64,000 nt of DNA from Agriotes lineatus (taxonomy: Eukaryota; Arthropoda; Insecta; Coleoptera; Elateridae), in the NCBI GenBank assembly GCA_940337035.1, contig OW679203.1, positions 27,041,495-27,105,494 of the forward strand, in the 5' to 3' direction. Position 1 is the stretch's first letter. The number at the start of each line of letters is the position of its first letter. The position numbers were made by a program, and so were the translations under genes. Of this stretch, positions 45,901-55,379 are shown piece after piece. The notes beneath the pieces are model-generated. The model made no database searches, was not told the DNA's origin, and saw nothing but the letters and a program-made list of their open reading frames with translations.

Positions 45901-48900
45901 TAAAATAAATTTAACATATTTCCACCAGTGACGTGCATCAGGGCCACCTCGGTTACCTTATTTTAGAAAAATTTGGTACGCCACTGTTTTTAGTCAATAC
46001 GACAAGTTTTTTAGCTTCATCAATTGAAACTATACGAAATTTTTGAATTGTTTTTTAATTTAAACTTCAACACCCTGTATTTTGAAAACAAAGCCGTTTA
46101 GGCCCCATGTTTGAATGAGCTTTTTATCTTAGAATTGATCAAGAAATCGCCCCTTAAAGTTTGTCTACATACTTAATTAACACCCTGTATATTACGACAT
46201 ATATCCAAACAAGTGTTTTTTGCTATGCATTTTATCTAAATTTGGTCTTATCCCAACACCCTGTGTGTACTTATGTTCACAGAACTTCAATCCAGTGACC
46301 GTGCTATCATTTTTTTTAGATTGTTATTAATTTTTGAGGTAGGTATCGTTGACTATGCAAAGGGATTCCGTTTGATGTCCTCTACATAACTACTCTTAAA
46401 TTCCATGACCATACTTATGAATCACCCTGTATATATTTTCCACTAAATACCTGTACATGGGGCTGTGTCGATAAGACATAAACCACAGCTTCCGCAATAT
46501 CCTGCGGCTTCAAGCCGGGCATGGTCCCCACGGCGTCCTTGATTTGGCCAGGGAAATTATCTTGAAAATCTGTGTGCACCACGCCAGGACTGATGCTCTA
46601 AAATAAAACCATCGATTCATTCATCAAACAAGCAAAGACGAACAACCTACAGTAATCTTAACTTTGCTCTTGAAATGCCTCAGCTCTTGCCTCAGCGTTT
46701 CCGTCAGGGCGGTGACGGCGTATTTGGACGCGGGGTACACGTTCATGACGGGTTCGGGCATGGGGGTGACGTAGTGGCCGCAGATGGCGTTTATGTGGAT
46801 GATGTGCCCGGCGATGTCCTTCTCCTTCATCACACGCACCGCCTCCCGCGTGCAGATGCAGAGCCCCAGCACGTTGACGTCGAAAATTCGGCGCCAATCG
46901 TCGGTGTTTCCATCTGTAATAGAAACGATAGATAATTTTGGCAACTTAGTCGCGATGAGCACGGCCTTCAACGGTACGAGCTGATTCTGTTCAAGGTTTT
47001 CGCTCAGCTGCGAGGTCGTCAGGTGGTTTAAAACTTAGGCGACCACGAAAATTGCGTGCTGTCACGGCCACGTTTTCTGTGTCAGGGTCTTTCCTTGACA
47101 TTCCACCGCTGTGTTGTGATTACGTCGTTGCGTAAGCTTACAGCTGTTGTTCACTTTGTTTTGAATGTTGACGTCATTATTATTATGTAATCCCATGGCT
47201 TTAACAAATCGATTGATCAAATAATGTAGTTGTTTTAATTTATTACTAAATTTAGTGTAAATACCCTGCAAGCCTACTGACATTTTGCGGATGAAGGTTT
47301 ACTAGAAACTGCAACTGCTGAACATAATCTTTGCTTCAAAGTTGTCAGATGTTAAAATACCAATCCCCCAACTCGTTTTTGTTAAAAAATTGCAATAAAT
47401 TTGTTGCGTACCATTTATTAGTTTCAAAGAATTATGTACATACTACAAATTTAACAAAAAGAAATAGCAGGTGCAGTGGCGGGACTCAGAGTCGGACCGG
47501 AGGGGATTGGGCGCCAGCCCGATGGGCCGGTGATCTTGCGGGCCGGTGGTAGTGTTGCCAACACTATCATTTTGACCCGAAGACTTCGGGTTTGACAATC
47601 ATTCTTCGGGCTTCAGGTTTTCAATAAAATCCTTCGAGTTAACTAAAGGTTCATGCAAACATAGATTGCAAACTTTTTTACTACTATTGAAAAGCTCCAG
47701 AGCAGAAGTCATTGGTAGAAAGTGGCCAAAGAGACAAAAATACAATTTCAGAAAAATGTAGTTTCGTAATAATTTACTTAACTTCTAAGATACATTTTTT
47801 GTAAATCATAAGATAAAAACAAAACTAACATGTGAGCAAACGAAAATAGAATCAAGCTTGGCTTTTAAAAAATTGAAACATGTCGATTATTAATTCACAT
47901 TATGTTGGATATGGACTATTAAATAACTGCCATATTTAAATTAAAAACATCCGAAGTAATAAACCACATGACCTAATTTTTATAAGCCAACTTTGATTTC
48001 GTTTTCATTTGCTCACATGTTATTATTTATATTCCATTAAATAAAATTTTAAAATCTTAGAAGTTAATAAAATTTTAAGGCCGAAATTTATGCTATGTAT
48101 AACGGGCCAGCTGCATCCCTCACCGATGTTTATTTTCATACTTGAATGTAGAAGCCAAGTTGCATTTCTTGTGTGTTCTATATTATTAGATCTACTATTG
48201 TATTTTATGTAAGCAAATGTTCGCAAAGTCGGTTCTGAGCTGGATGTCTATTGTGAAATTTAGTGTTCGCGAGTGCAGCAAGAAATACGCTGTATGCGGG
48301 ATGTGGGGATTTTCAACTCATGCAAATTTAACAAAGAAGACGACTTTCGCACGCGGCCTCTTCTGAGGGCTGCATGGGTTTATTCGATGCGAAAGTAAAG
48401 TACGTGAATTTACCCAGAGCGATATAAATTACTTTTAAACTAGGGATGCACCGATACGGGTTTTTTGGCCGATACCGATATATCGGCCGATACCGATATA
48501 ATCGAGGCCGATACGCCGATATATCGGCCGATATATTCTCATTGCTCTCTCCACTACTTTTTGACTACATGCAAGCACGTGTGCGCCGCTGCTTGCTTGA
48601 TTCGGGCGGGGTAATCCTCTAAATACGAACTCTAGCTTAGGTTTGCTTATGGAGGTGTCTTCTTGTCATTTCGTTTTAATAACGCAATTTAACACAGTCA
48701 TTTTTTTCTTGACCTATTAGTTAGTATTGTTAACAATTTCTGATGATGCAAGACCTTGAAATGGCATCGCCTGATCGAATGTTTTTGCTGATGGACCGAG
48801 CTCTGTGGACTAGTGGTTACCACGTCTGCTTAGTATTCGAGAGGTCGTGGGTTCGATTCCCTTGGCCGCCTTCTTTGATTCAGGTTTTTAGGTGGTTTTC

Positions 48901-51900
48901 CTGAGTTAACAGAGTACCTTCTCTGAAGCGAATGTCGGGGCAGTACTTCTCCACCTTTCCTGGCCTCTCTTGCATTTTCCACCCATTCTGAAATATTCCC
49001 GTTATTAGCCGAAGAGGGACGCAAGAGGCCCTAGATGAGGGAATTTAAATGACCCTGAACCTTTACCTTTTTCTTTTTTGCTGATGCAGTGAATTCCAGA
49101 AGCTGGAAGATATTTCGCTGCATGGTGCAACACACTGGATGGAGAGCCTAATGTTTTTACATAATAATTTACAAAAAATGAATTTTCAATATTAGATAGT
49201 AGTTATATTTTATACTCCACAATGATTATTTACATTTTATTGTTCATTTCTTATAATAAATATTAAAATATTAAATATTGAAAGGAAATTCACTTTTGCC
49301 GATATATCGGCAAAAAGAAAGGCCGATATGACCGATACCGATATATCCCTAATTCGGCCGATATGGCCGATATGCCGATACCGAATATCGGTATCGGTGC
49401 ATCCCTATTTTAAACGGCCTGAAAGAGCCTGACAGCCAACGTTTACTGCAAAGAGGGGGAAAGTGCCACGAACCAGCATTTATAAATTCCGAAAAGACAT
49501 TTTCCGAGTGTACATGTAAGTACACCCATTGTGCTATATTTAAAAGCTCATTTGAAACGTCAATTTTGAGAAGCGTCAATTTTGAGAGGCGCTAACTCAA
49601 CTGTTCTTTCGAGGCCTGTACGCAATCGGGGGTTCGCAGCAACATGTCCGCCAGGAGAGAGTGATACAATCGAAGCGTGCCGTTTTTAAGGATATGCAGC
49701 AGCCAGTTTCAGGTAAAATGTTTTTAGGTCGGCGTGATAAGGTTGCGTTTAACTGCAAACGCGAATGAATGAATTTTATTAGCGAATGTAATGTATATGT
49801 GTAGCTCGCACTTCAATTTAAATAGGACCGGACTCAAATAAGTTTCGGTTTCAGGTAATTTTAGCATTGCGTTTTGTTAAACATTTCGACATTTGCATTC
49901 TTTTAAACACAATTATTTCATGGTGTATGTTGTTCAAGTTTGCAACATGCCTGAGAGTATGTTATTTTAGAATTTAATTTTATTTTATTTTGTGTTTTCT
50001 TTGTGCTTTTATGTTTTTATTTGTTTTTGACATCAATAAATGATGTAAACAAATCGGATTTTCTTGTCCATTATTTAAAGTTAAGTTTCAGTCCGACCAG
50101 CACTATTAGGGGAACCAGACTCCTGTTTTGGCACATAGTGATCTTTCATAAGCCACTAACTGGGATATTAAGATAGTGTAATGTTCACTGAGGCCAAATA
50201 ATTATTTAAATATTAGGAAATACAAAGGGGTAAAAAATCCGTATTTCATATGCTACTTAAAAAATATAAAATAATTATTTGTAATTATATATTTATAAAT
50301 TAAGAGTAGTACACTTTACTATCTCTGAAGAAATTTTACTAGAATTTCATAAAATTGCGGAAGAGACTGAAGAGTTTATAAATAAAGTAAATGAGCAATT
50401 CCTTGAAAATGAAATTCCGCTAGACGTTGTCGTTAAAAAAGAGAATACGAAAGAAAAAAGATTTCACGACGAAAGTTGCGATGACAAAGCACCACAAAAT
50501 CCGGCTATAAATAACAAATTTAGAATATAGATTTTTTAGGTGACTATGTACAAAGTTGTTAGTATCTTGAAGGTTCTAAATTTGCATTTTACACGAGGTT
50601 GTGACAGGACTTTGAACGCTTTTTCCCGTCGAGTTTCTCTTTCCTTCCAACTTGTGACATATTTTCCACAAAAAGCTCACCAAGTTTTATCGTGAACTGG
50701 CGGAAGATAATCGGCCAATGGAACTTTTAAACTTTGGTTCCAAGTAGAAAAAGTTGCTATCAGCCTTACCAAAGAACAAATTGAACAGAATGATTATGAA
50801 GCTGAAAACCGTACTGTTGATCACAACTTCTGGAAAAATGTAGAGTTTGTTGCTACTAATTCTGAAGAAATATAATTTATATGCTAAAGCATTCCCTGAT
50901 CTAGAAAAAGCATATTAGTTATTTATGAAACAAGTTGTAAAATGAGTTTTTTTTCACGAGACGCTTTGCTCATTGGACAATTAGGAGGAGTAAAGAAATA
51001 CATACTAATTTTTGCAATATATAGCAAAAAAATTTTTTTTTATTCTATAATAAAAAAAATTTTTTAATATATTATATTATGTTGTTTAGATAGGTTATGT
51101 CAACAATCAAATTTAAGGAAAAGCGTGAAAATGATTATGCCATTTTGACATTAACAACTAAAAAATTGCGTAATTGATCACGTTATACCCTATTTTTGAC
51201 GGCGTACTATGTTACTTTACGACCCTAGGGCCATAATATATATGTACCAAGAGCATTATAAGGATGGTTATGCTCGAGTGGTATAAACATCAAGTAATAC
51301 CCGTGGTGCATACTACATTTTATTTTCCATTTTGAATACGTAACTAAATTGAAAAGCTTAAAAAGAAATCTATATCTCTTATGGGGTTTAAAAAACGTCT
51401 CAGCGTAATCCTTCGATTATCAAATGGATTCAAGCCATTTTTGAAAATCGAAAAATTACAGCAAGGCTAGGAGAAGAAACAACTACCATAACGGCCGCTA
51501 GATCTAATGGTCATATGTGGCCATAATAAGACACATGTTCACTGACGCCTCAATTATTTGGTGGCCAAAAAACAAAATACTATTCGGTTACAGCTAGGGA
51601 ATATACAACGCCTCGCCTGTCTGAGTATAACAGATGCGACGAGCACCTACGGAAGTTATGCTGCAAGTAATACCCCTACACCTTTCGATATAAAAGTAGA
51701 CAAAGTCGCATGCTCTCACACTTGGAAGGACAAATAATTTTCGCTTAGGTGACCTCACATGCCACTTACAAATTTTCACGTAGATCGAATATACGCAGAT
51801 GGTTGGAAAATGAAAAGGGGAGAGCCGGAAGCAGGTCAAATTTTTAGGTGGTTTTCTTGAGTTAACAGAGTCCCTTCTCTGAGGCGAATACCGGGGCAGT

Positions 51901-53047
51901 ACTCCACATTTCATGTCCTTTCTTCCATCCTGGAATTTCCGTTATTGGCTGAAGAGGGACGTAAGTTCCCTATAGCAATCGACCCCCAGTTGGGGGAATT
52001 GAAATGAGCTTGAACTTTTATCTTAATCTTGGAACCTTTGGGCTTAAAACTAACATCTTCCAAGCTCGGGTCTACGCTATAAACTTCTTGGGGAAAGGCA
52101 ATTACAACTATTAATGTCCTAGCGCTGTAGAAAAAGACAAAAGCAACAACGTGCTTCTACCAAAGTTATATCGAAACTATAAATTGTTGGCAGCAGAAAC
52201 CAACATTTTCCACAAATGTAAAAAATCAGAGATGTTGCATTGCTCTAAATAAAGAGAAATTTCAAACCTCGAACACACCAGAACCTGTTAAAATAAAAGT
52301 GATAGACACAGTATTTATACTTAATGTATCTTAAAGAGATGGGAGATGGTAGCAAAAAATTTGTGATTTGAAACAAGTCTTACAACTTTTTTTTGGTACT
52401 GAAAAATTATATTTTCGAATTAAACCGATTTAGTACATTCTGACTATGGGTTAAAATGCGGCGGCTGCTTTTGATTGTCGAAAAACACTTGGTGACTTTA
52501 TTGTTTTCTCTCTTTCTACACAAGTAGCGCAATAGTACAATATGGTACAGATAAAGTGATATATGTTTGATTTTGTTCACGAAGATAAAAAGTCTTATCG
52601 AAAGTTGAAAATGCCCCATGTTATGATTGTTCTAAACCATATGGCGAGGCCTTCGGAATTAATAAACGAAAATAGCAAAGCTGCTCACCCGTCAAATTGG
52701 TAGGCTTGATTAGCCCAGCATTGTTGATAAGGATGTGGACGGGCCCGACGTTGACCTTGACCCATTGGAAAGCCTTCAGGATGTCCTCCTCCCTGCTTAT
52801 GTCGCACCGGACGGCATACAATTTTCCAGGTTTGCCTTCCAGCTCTTTAGCCATAGCTTCGATGCGATCGATCCTTCTTGCCAGGCCCACAACCTGGACG
52901 CCAAATTTTAGTTTTAAAATTAACTAGATTTTTAACCAATCAAGAATATACCTTTAACCCCTTTTCCACCAGAGTTTTTGATATCAAAAGCCCTATTCCA
53001 GCGCTGGCGCCGGTTACTACGGCCACCTGTCGAGACCAACGTTCCAT
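39859..53047 (-). CDS. SDR-B: SDR paralog with altered catalytic serine (5 exons)
   Basis: Coding exons on the minus strand: 53047-52952, 52893-52689, 46913-46651, 46597-46451, 39900-39859. They join in frame (introns phase 0, 1, 0, 0; all GT-AG) into 250 aa. Cofactor motif TGASAGIG at residues 12-19; ARR 37-39 (NADP-type); NNAG 89-92; N114; Y160 and K164 (YPASK). At the place of the catalytic Ser (IHINS in SDR-A) it has Ala143 (IHINAICGH, codon GCC). The family would be cytosolic NADP-dependent oxidoreductases, but loss of the Ser may abolish or change activity. The tail VHELTIRPLGEPF matches SDR-A. Introns are 58, 5775, 53 and 6550 bp. The frame is otherwise intact, arguing against a pseudogene. 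Confidence 0.88.
40135..40916. repeat. Long-TIR mariner-like MITE
   Basis: About 200-bp inverted ends: TATACAGTACTATGTCCCCG ... at 40135 and ... TGGACATACTGTATA at 40902. The paired blocks include GGGTTACAAAGAGG and CTCTTTGTAACCC, and the AAAATAAGGGTGCTTTATTC type. Flanked by TA. Non-coding centre. Confidence 0.82.
41455..41625. repeat. Inverted repeat nested in the mariner element
   Basis: GTTAATGAATTACTGTTACA then AAAATTCTGTAAA and ACAGTTGTCT pair with the inverse at 41561-41617. Arms about 60 bp with small indels. Confidence 0.75.
41632..41819. repeat. PIF/Harbinger-like MITE
   Basis: GGGCCGGTTGCGGAAAGCAA through GCGTCAAAGTGAACAAAA is inverted at the right end (GCTTTCTGCAACCGGCCC). Three-base TTA on each side (41629-41631, 41820-41822) fits the TWA target of Harbinger elements. 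Arms about 65 bp, nearly identical. Confidence 0.85.
42003..42476. repeat. Harbinger-like MITE with TAA target duplication
   Basis: CGGCCGGTCTTATGAAGGCC and the following ACTAACCTGACGTTAACTTT are inverted at 42435-42476. TAA precedes and follows. About 42-bp TIRs. A further repeat sits inside at 42148. Confidence 0.78.
42148..42430. repeat. Dispersed repeat of unknown class nested in the MITE
   Basis: From ACTAGCTGATCCGGCAAACG to CAAATCGGTCAAGTCGTTCT and TTTTTATATATGTATATAGA. I remember similar text as a common dispersed repeat in several insect genomes, with an opening C-T-A-G-C-T-G-A-T/C-C-C-G-G-C-A-A and this ending. No class is assigned. Confidence 0.35.
43417..44123. repeat. Mariner-like MITE with about 210-bp TIRs
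   Basis: TACTAGGTGAGTTTTTTTAA at the left; inverse TTAAAAAAATCACCTAGTA at the right. The arms share blocks such as AAGTGTTACAAGGCGATATC. TA on both sides. A run of about 12 G occurs at 43984. Confidence 0.85.
44331..44543. repeat. Truncated MITE, TACCGGGTGATTA family
   Basis: The right end TTATAATCACCCGGTA and inner palindrome match 6865-7116. The outermost left 35-40 bp are missing, so it is end-truncated. Confidence 0.82.
44550..45669. other. Interior of hAT, no gene
   Basis: Begins with a one-ended TACAGGGTGTCTCAAAAAGA (44556), probably a truncated MITE end. The rest is AT-rich with no credible open frame. Confidence 0.4.
45679..46191. repeat. Foldback MITE with TACAGGATG / CACCCTGTA ends
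   Basis: ATACAGGATGCTAATTAAGT and ACAAACTTTAAGGGGTGATT invert at 46130-46191. Inner arms include AAACGGCTTCGTTTTCAAGA. A second internal CAACACCCTGTATTTTGAAA (46068) repeats the arrangement seen in the 8742 element. Confidence 0.8.
46451..46597 (-). CDS. SDR-B exon 4
   Basis: 49 codons, SISPGVVHTDFQDNFPGQIK to STQPHVQ. Acceptor TTTTAG, donor GTATTT. Separated from exon 3 by only 53 bp. Confidence 0.88.
46651..46913 (-). CDS. SDR-B exon 3
   Basis: Completes Asp101 and runs DGNTDDWRRIFDVNVLGLCI to KSKVKIT, including N114, Ala143 in the Ser position, Y160 and K164. Notably GC-rich. Acceptor ATTACAG, donor GTAGGT. Confidence 0.9.
47470..47640. repeat. Possible transposon end fragment and short palindromes
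   Basis: CAGTGGCGGGACTCAGAGTC followed by G-rich text (GGGCCGGTGATC, GGGCCGGTGG) looks like one end of a hAT element. Next to it are two perfect palindromes, TAGTGTTGCCAACACTA-like at 47551 and ACCCGAAGACTTCGGGT at 47575. No partner end was found. Confidence 0.3.
48441..49407. mobile_element. hAT MITE with TAGGGATGCACCGATA ends
   Basis: TAGGGATGCACCGATACGGG at the left and TATCGGTGCATCCCTA at the right, with iterated GGCCGATA/TATCGGCC motifs at both ends. TTTTAAAC is duplicated at 48433-48440 and 49408-49415. No transposase. A SINE is inserted at 48794. Confidence 0.9.
48794..49074 (+). mobile_element. tRNA-derived SINE, full length
   Basis: Pol III promoter boxes in the first 80 bp: A box TGGACTAGTGGTTACC, B box GGGTTCGATTCCC. 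The central part begins TTTTTAGGTGGTTTTCCTGA and the end is T-rich. TTTTTGCTGATG is duplicated at 48782-48793 and 49075-49086. A 5'-truncated relative lies at 51838. Confidence 0.85.
49416..50291. other. No gene seen
   Basis: AT-rich intronic DNA with no recognised feature. Confidence 0.4.
50292..50876 (+). pseudogene. Decayed coding-like region, unknown
   Basis: A plus-strand frame without Met runs EEILLEFHKIAEETEEFINK and VNEQFLENEIPLDVVVKKEN to TAG at 50528. Another stretch at 50747-50874 reads SLTKEQIEQNDYEAENRTVD and ends at TAA. Acidic, protein-like composition suggests the wreck of one gene or transposon. The family is not recognised. Confidence 0.3.
51838..52027 (+). mobile_element. 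5'-truncated copy of the same SINE
   Basis: TTTTTAGGTGGTTTTCTTGA, AGTTAACAGAG, GAATACCGGGGCAGTACT and TGGCTGAAGAGGGACG match the body of the 48794 SINE. The tRNA head is absent. Confidence 0.75.
52689..52893 (-). CDS. SDR-B exon 2
   Basis: Residues 33-100 plus one base: VVGLARRIDRIEAMAKELEG to PTNLT, with NNAG. Acceptor GTCCAG, donor GTGAGC in phase 1. SDR-A has no intron at this point. Confidence 0.88.
52952..53047 (-). CDS. SDR-B exon 1
   Basis: MERWSRQVAVVTGASAGIGL and onward to KGLK (32 codons). Donor GTATAT. The exon border is at the same residue as in SDR-A. Confidence 0.88.
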
Positions 53048-53459
53048 TTTTAACCTTTTTGTTGTAAAAACTACTGTAACGCAGAACGACGTGCTAAGTA
53101 CTAAGCCGACTAATTGCTTTTTACCTGAAGTACGTGTAGTGGAAGGGATAATTGATTATAGTTGTTGGGTTTTATCTCTGAAGCGGTATCTATCGATTAA
53201 TAAGGTAATCAGATTTACAACGCACTCGCATCGTGCCAAAAATTACTATTTGTCATTATACCTTCCAGTCAATAACGTAAATAGAATACCGAAAACGGCA
53301 CTTAACCTTGGATATCGTGGACATTTAAATGTTTATATATGTGTATTGCTGTGGATAGTAATCCATAAAAATGGAAATAAGAGTAATTCTGCAACCACCC
53401 ATAGATCCGTTTAGCATGGAATGAAGATTTTGTTTGTCATTTATAAGGCAATACAAACA
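53048..53459. promoter_or_regulatory. SDR-B upstream region
   Basis: Directly before the SDR-B start codon on the minus strand. Includes two runs that may be leader or promoter, but no TATA or initiator motif was certain. The plus-strand open frame crossing it is antisense and not a gene candidate. Confidence 0.25.
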
Positions 53460-54208
53460 TTCTAAGTATTGTAATCGCAATATATGATTAATAACACAGA
53501 AACTTTAATTTCGCTGTCTCAACCAGTCAGCGATTATTTGGTAGTGACAAGTCATCACAATTCATTAATGCTCTGAGAAATAAAATAGGATTTACCCCAA
53601 AAAATAAACACCCAAACTTATAAACTTTGAATATATTGCTATGATATACACACGGGGGTTAAAAATCAGTTTCGGAAAGGATTAAGGGAGTACAATTATT
53701 GAAAATAACCAAGATCTATTTAGATTTGAACTGGGAATGTGAATAAGTATTATGCATTTAAAAAAGTAAAAGAATATGTAATTGAGTAGGGTATGGCTAT
53801 TTGAAAGGAAGATGGGTTCAAAAGTGGTAATATTTTAAAGATCAAGATTTGAAATGAATGACAAATACATAATTGTAATAGATTAAAAATTAGTAGGAGT
53901 CAATCAAATTAATATAAGATAGAGGTAGAAAGTAAAAGACATGTTATCGTTAAGCACTTTGTATCCATTATTAGAAATAACAAATTGTGAAAAATGTAAT
54001 GAAAATAATTTGGTGTTATTAAAATATTAAAAATAAGGCCTATTTTATTAATAAAACTATTTGGATAATAAAAGGGTAATCATACAATTTGTGTGGTGAA
54101 GTATATAAGAAAATTTAAACCTATAAGAAGAATAAAAGATATAAAACTAAGGATGAGTACAAGTATGTGGTTAAAACTAATGGCAAGCAGAATTTATCTA
54201 CAAATGTG

Positions 54209-54570
54209 AATAAACTGCTCAAGTACAGGTCTAAAGAGTAGCTTCAGCACTGCGAAAACATTAAGTATTATAGGGCACCCAGAATGTGTAGTTCAAAACG
54301 TGACCACCGAACCTCTGTAGATGGCGCCAAGTGGACAAGCCGCCACTGTGCTAAAATGCTTGGAAATTTTGCAAAGTGGAAAATCGCCACCTTTCGCCAA
54401 AACCAAATAGCGCATGAAGGTGCTCGGGACCTTAGCAACAACTTTGCCCCCTTTCAAAATTTCGATATCTGTAGCCGTTCGAAAGTTACAGGCGATCCAG
54501 ACAGACAGACGGACGGACGGACGGACGGACGGACAAAACGTTCGCATAAGTACGCTGAAGCTACTAATAA
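54209..54570 (+). repeat. Dispersed repeat with GACG array, copy 1
   Basis: AATAAACTGCTCAAGTACAG start, AGTAGCTTCAGC and GCTGAAGCTACT near the two ends (12-bp inverted), and an array of GACG units near 54510. About 90 percent like 58051-58446. Class unknown. Confidence 0.7.
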
Positions 54571-54594
54571 CTGGAGAAGAATATAAAGTCAAGT

Positions 54595-54600
54595 TTATTG
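54595..54600 (-). terminator. AATAAA after exon-like segment, unit 1
   Basis: Minus-strand AATAAA in the block CAATAAACTTGAC, conserved at 56132 in unit 2. Confidence 0.35.
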
Positions 54601-54689
54601 GAAGATTACGTTTAACATCAGACATTAATTGAATTGGATTAGGTCAAGCTGTTCAGTGATAAGGGAGAGTTCCAGAGGAGGACCATCAG

Positions 54690-54931
54690 TTAAGAGGGCA
54701 CGTTCCAGGAAGTTGGCAGAGGCAGTAAAGGAAGTAGGTGTCTGCAGATTTGGTCTGTTGGCTGCATGCGGTGGGAAGGTTTGAGTTGTTGATTCTGGAC
54801 AGTTGGAGACGTCTTTTCTGTAAGGGGGGCCTTTTCATTGCGGGAAGGTGCGTGAGAGGTTACATGAGTAGGTTGGTTTGCATCCTGAACGTTATGGAGA
54901 CCAATTGAAAGGTAATCACTAGAAAAAGACA
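54690..54931 (-). other. Exon-like segment, unit 1
   Basis: After TTTTTCTAG the minus strand reads, in phase 1, DYLSIGLHNVQDANQPTHVT and continues Ser/Thr/Pro/Gln-rich to a stop. It corresponds to the AYL...ISLELINVPDVNQLT reading of unit 2. Could be a fast-evolving terminal exon or a chance frame in a non-coding RNA. Confidence 0.3.
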
Positions 54932-55379
54932 AAAAAAGACTATAAAAGTGAATTAGTTATCAAAGAATTACTTACTGTGGTTATAATATTGTTATGTACT
55001 AGTGAAACAAACTGGCATTTGTCATTTGAATTGCAAATATGTTTTAACATTTGGTTGACATAAGTTATTTTGACTTATGAGAATGATATTAATTAAATTA
55101 GAACATCAATTTTCAGAACTAAGCAATCTAGATAAAGGAATCCACCCCTGATTTTCAGGAGTTATCTCGAATTATAATTACTGATATTCAAAACATAAAT
55201 GGGGCAATTTTAATTTGACCAGAATAAAAATATAATTCAAATATATATTAATATAACTATACCTGAAGGTACATAGCAATATGTAGCTTAGACCACTACA
55301 GTCTCTGAAAATTAGAAGGCAGCAGTAATACATGGAAACATTTAAAGATGTAGAAATGATTTATTAATTACAGTTGCAA

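Larger units (their letters stand above)
39901..46450 (-). other. SDR-B intron 4, filled with nested elements
   Basis: Almost wholly made of the elements listed between 40135 and 46191. The SDR-B transcript would have to splice across several long inverted repeats. Confidence 0.75.
46914..52688 (-). other. SDR-B intron 2
   Basis: 5.8 kb with phase-1 borders GTGAGC and ATTACAG. Holds a hAT MITE containing a SINE (48441), a truncated SINE (51838) and weak coding debris (50292). The start of this intron has no counterpart in SDR-A. Confidence 0.75.
53460..55260 (-). repeat. Tandem unit 1 (about 1.9-kb period) with exon-like segment
   Basis: Diverged direct duplicate of 55380-56830. Matching landmarks include AAGTCAAGTTTATTGG (54586), GGAGAGTTCCAGAGGAGGACC (54664) and GGAATCCACCCCTGATTTTC (55138). 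On the minus strand a pyrimidine tract plus CTAG precedes a frame beginning DYLSIGLHNVQDANQPTH (54929 downward), with a possible 60-bp intron before it. A dispersed GACG-repeat element is inserted at 54209. Confidence 0.55.

Noticed and set aside
46658..46984. Alternative frames on both strands over SDR-B exon 3
   Set aside because: Overlap the SDR exon; translations are low-complexity and have no family features.
52878..53414. 178-codon plus-strand frame
   Set aside because: Antisense to SDR-B exon 1 and its upstream region; no recognisable domain; runs through a confirmed intron.
54284..54625. Open frames of about 100 codons over the GACG array
   Set aside because: Created by a microsatellite in a dispersed repeat; the same frames recur at 58022-58480.
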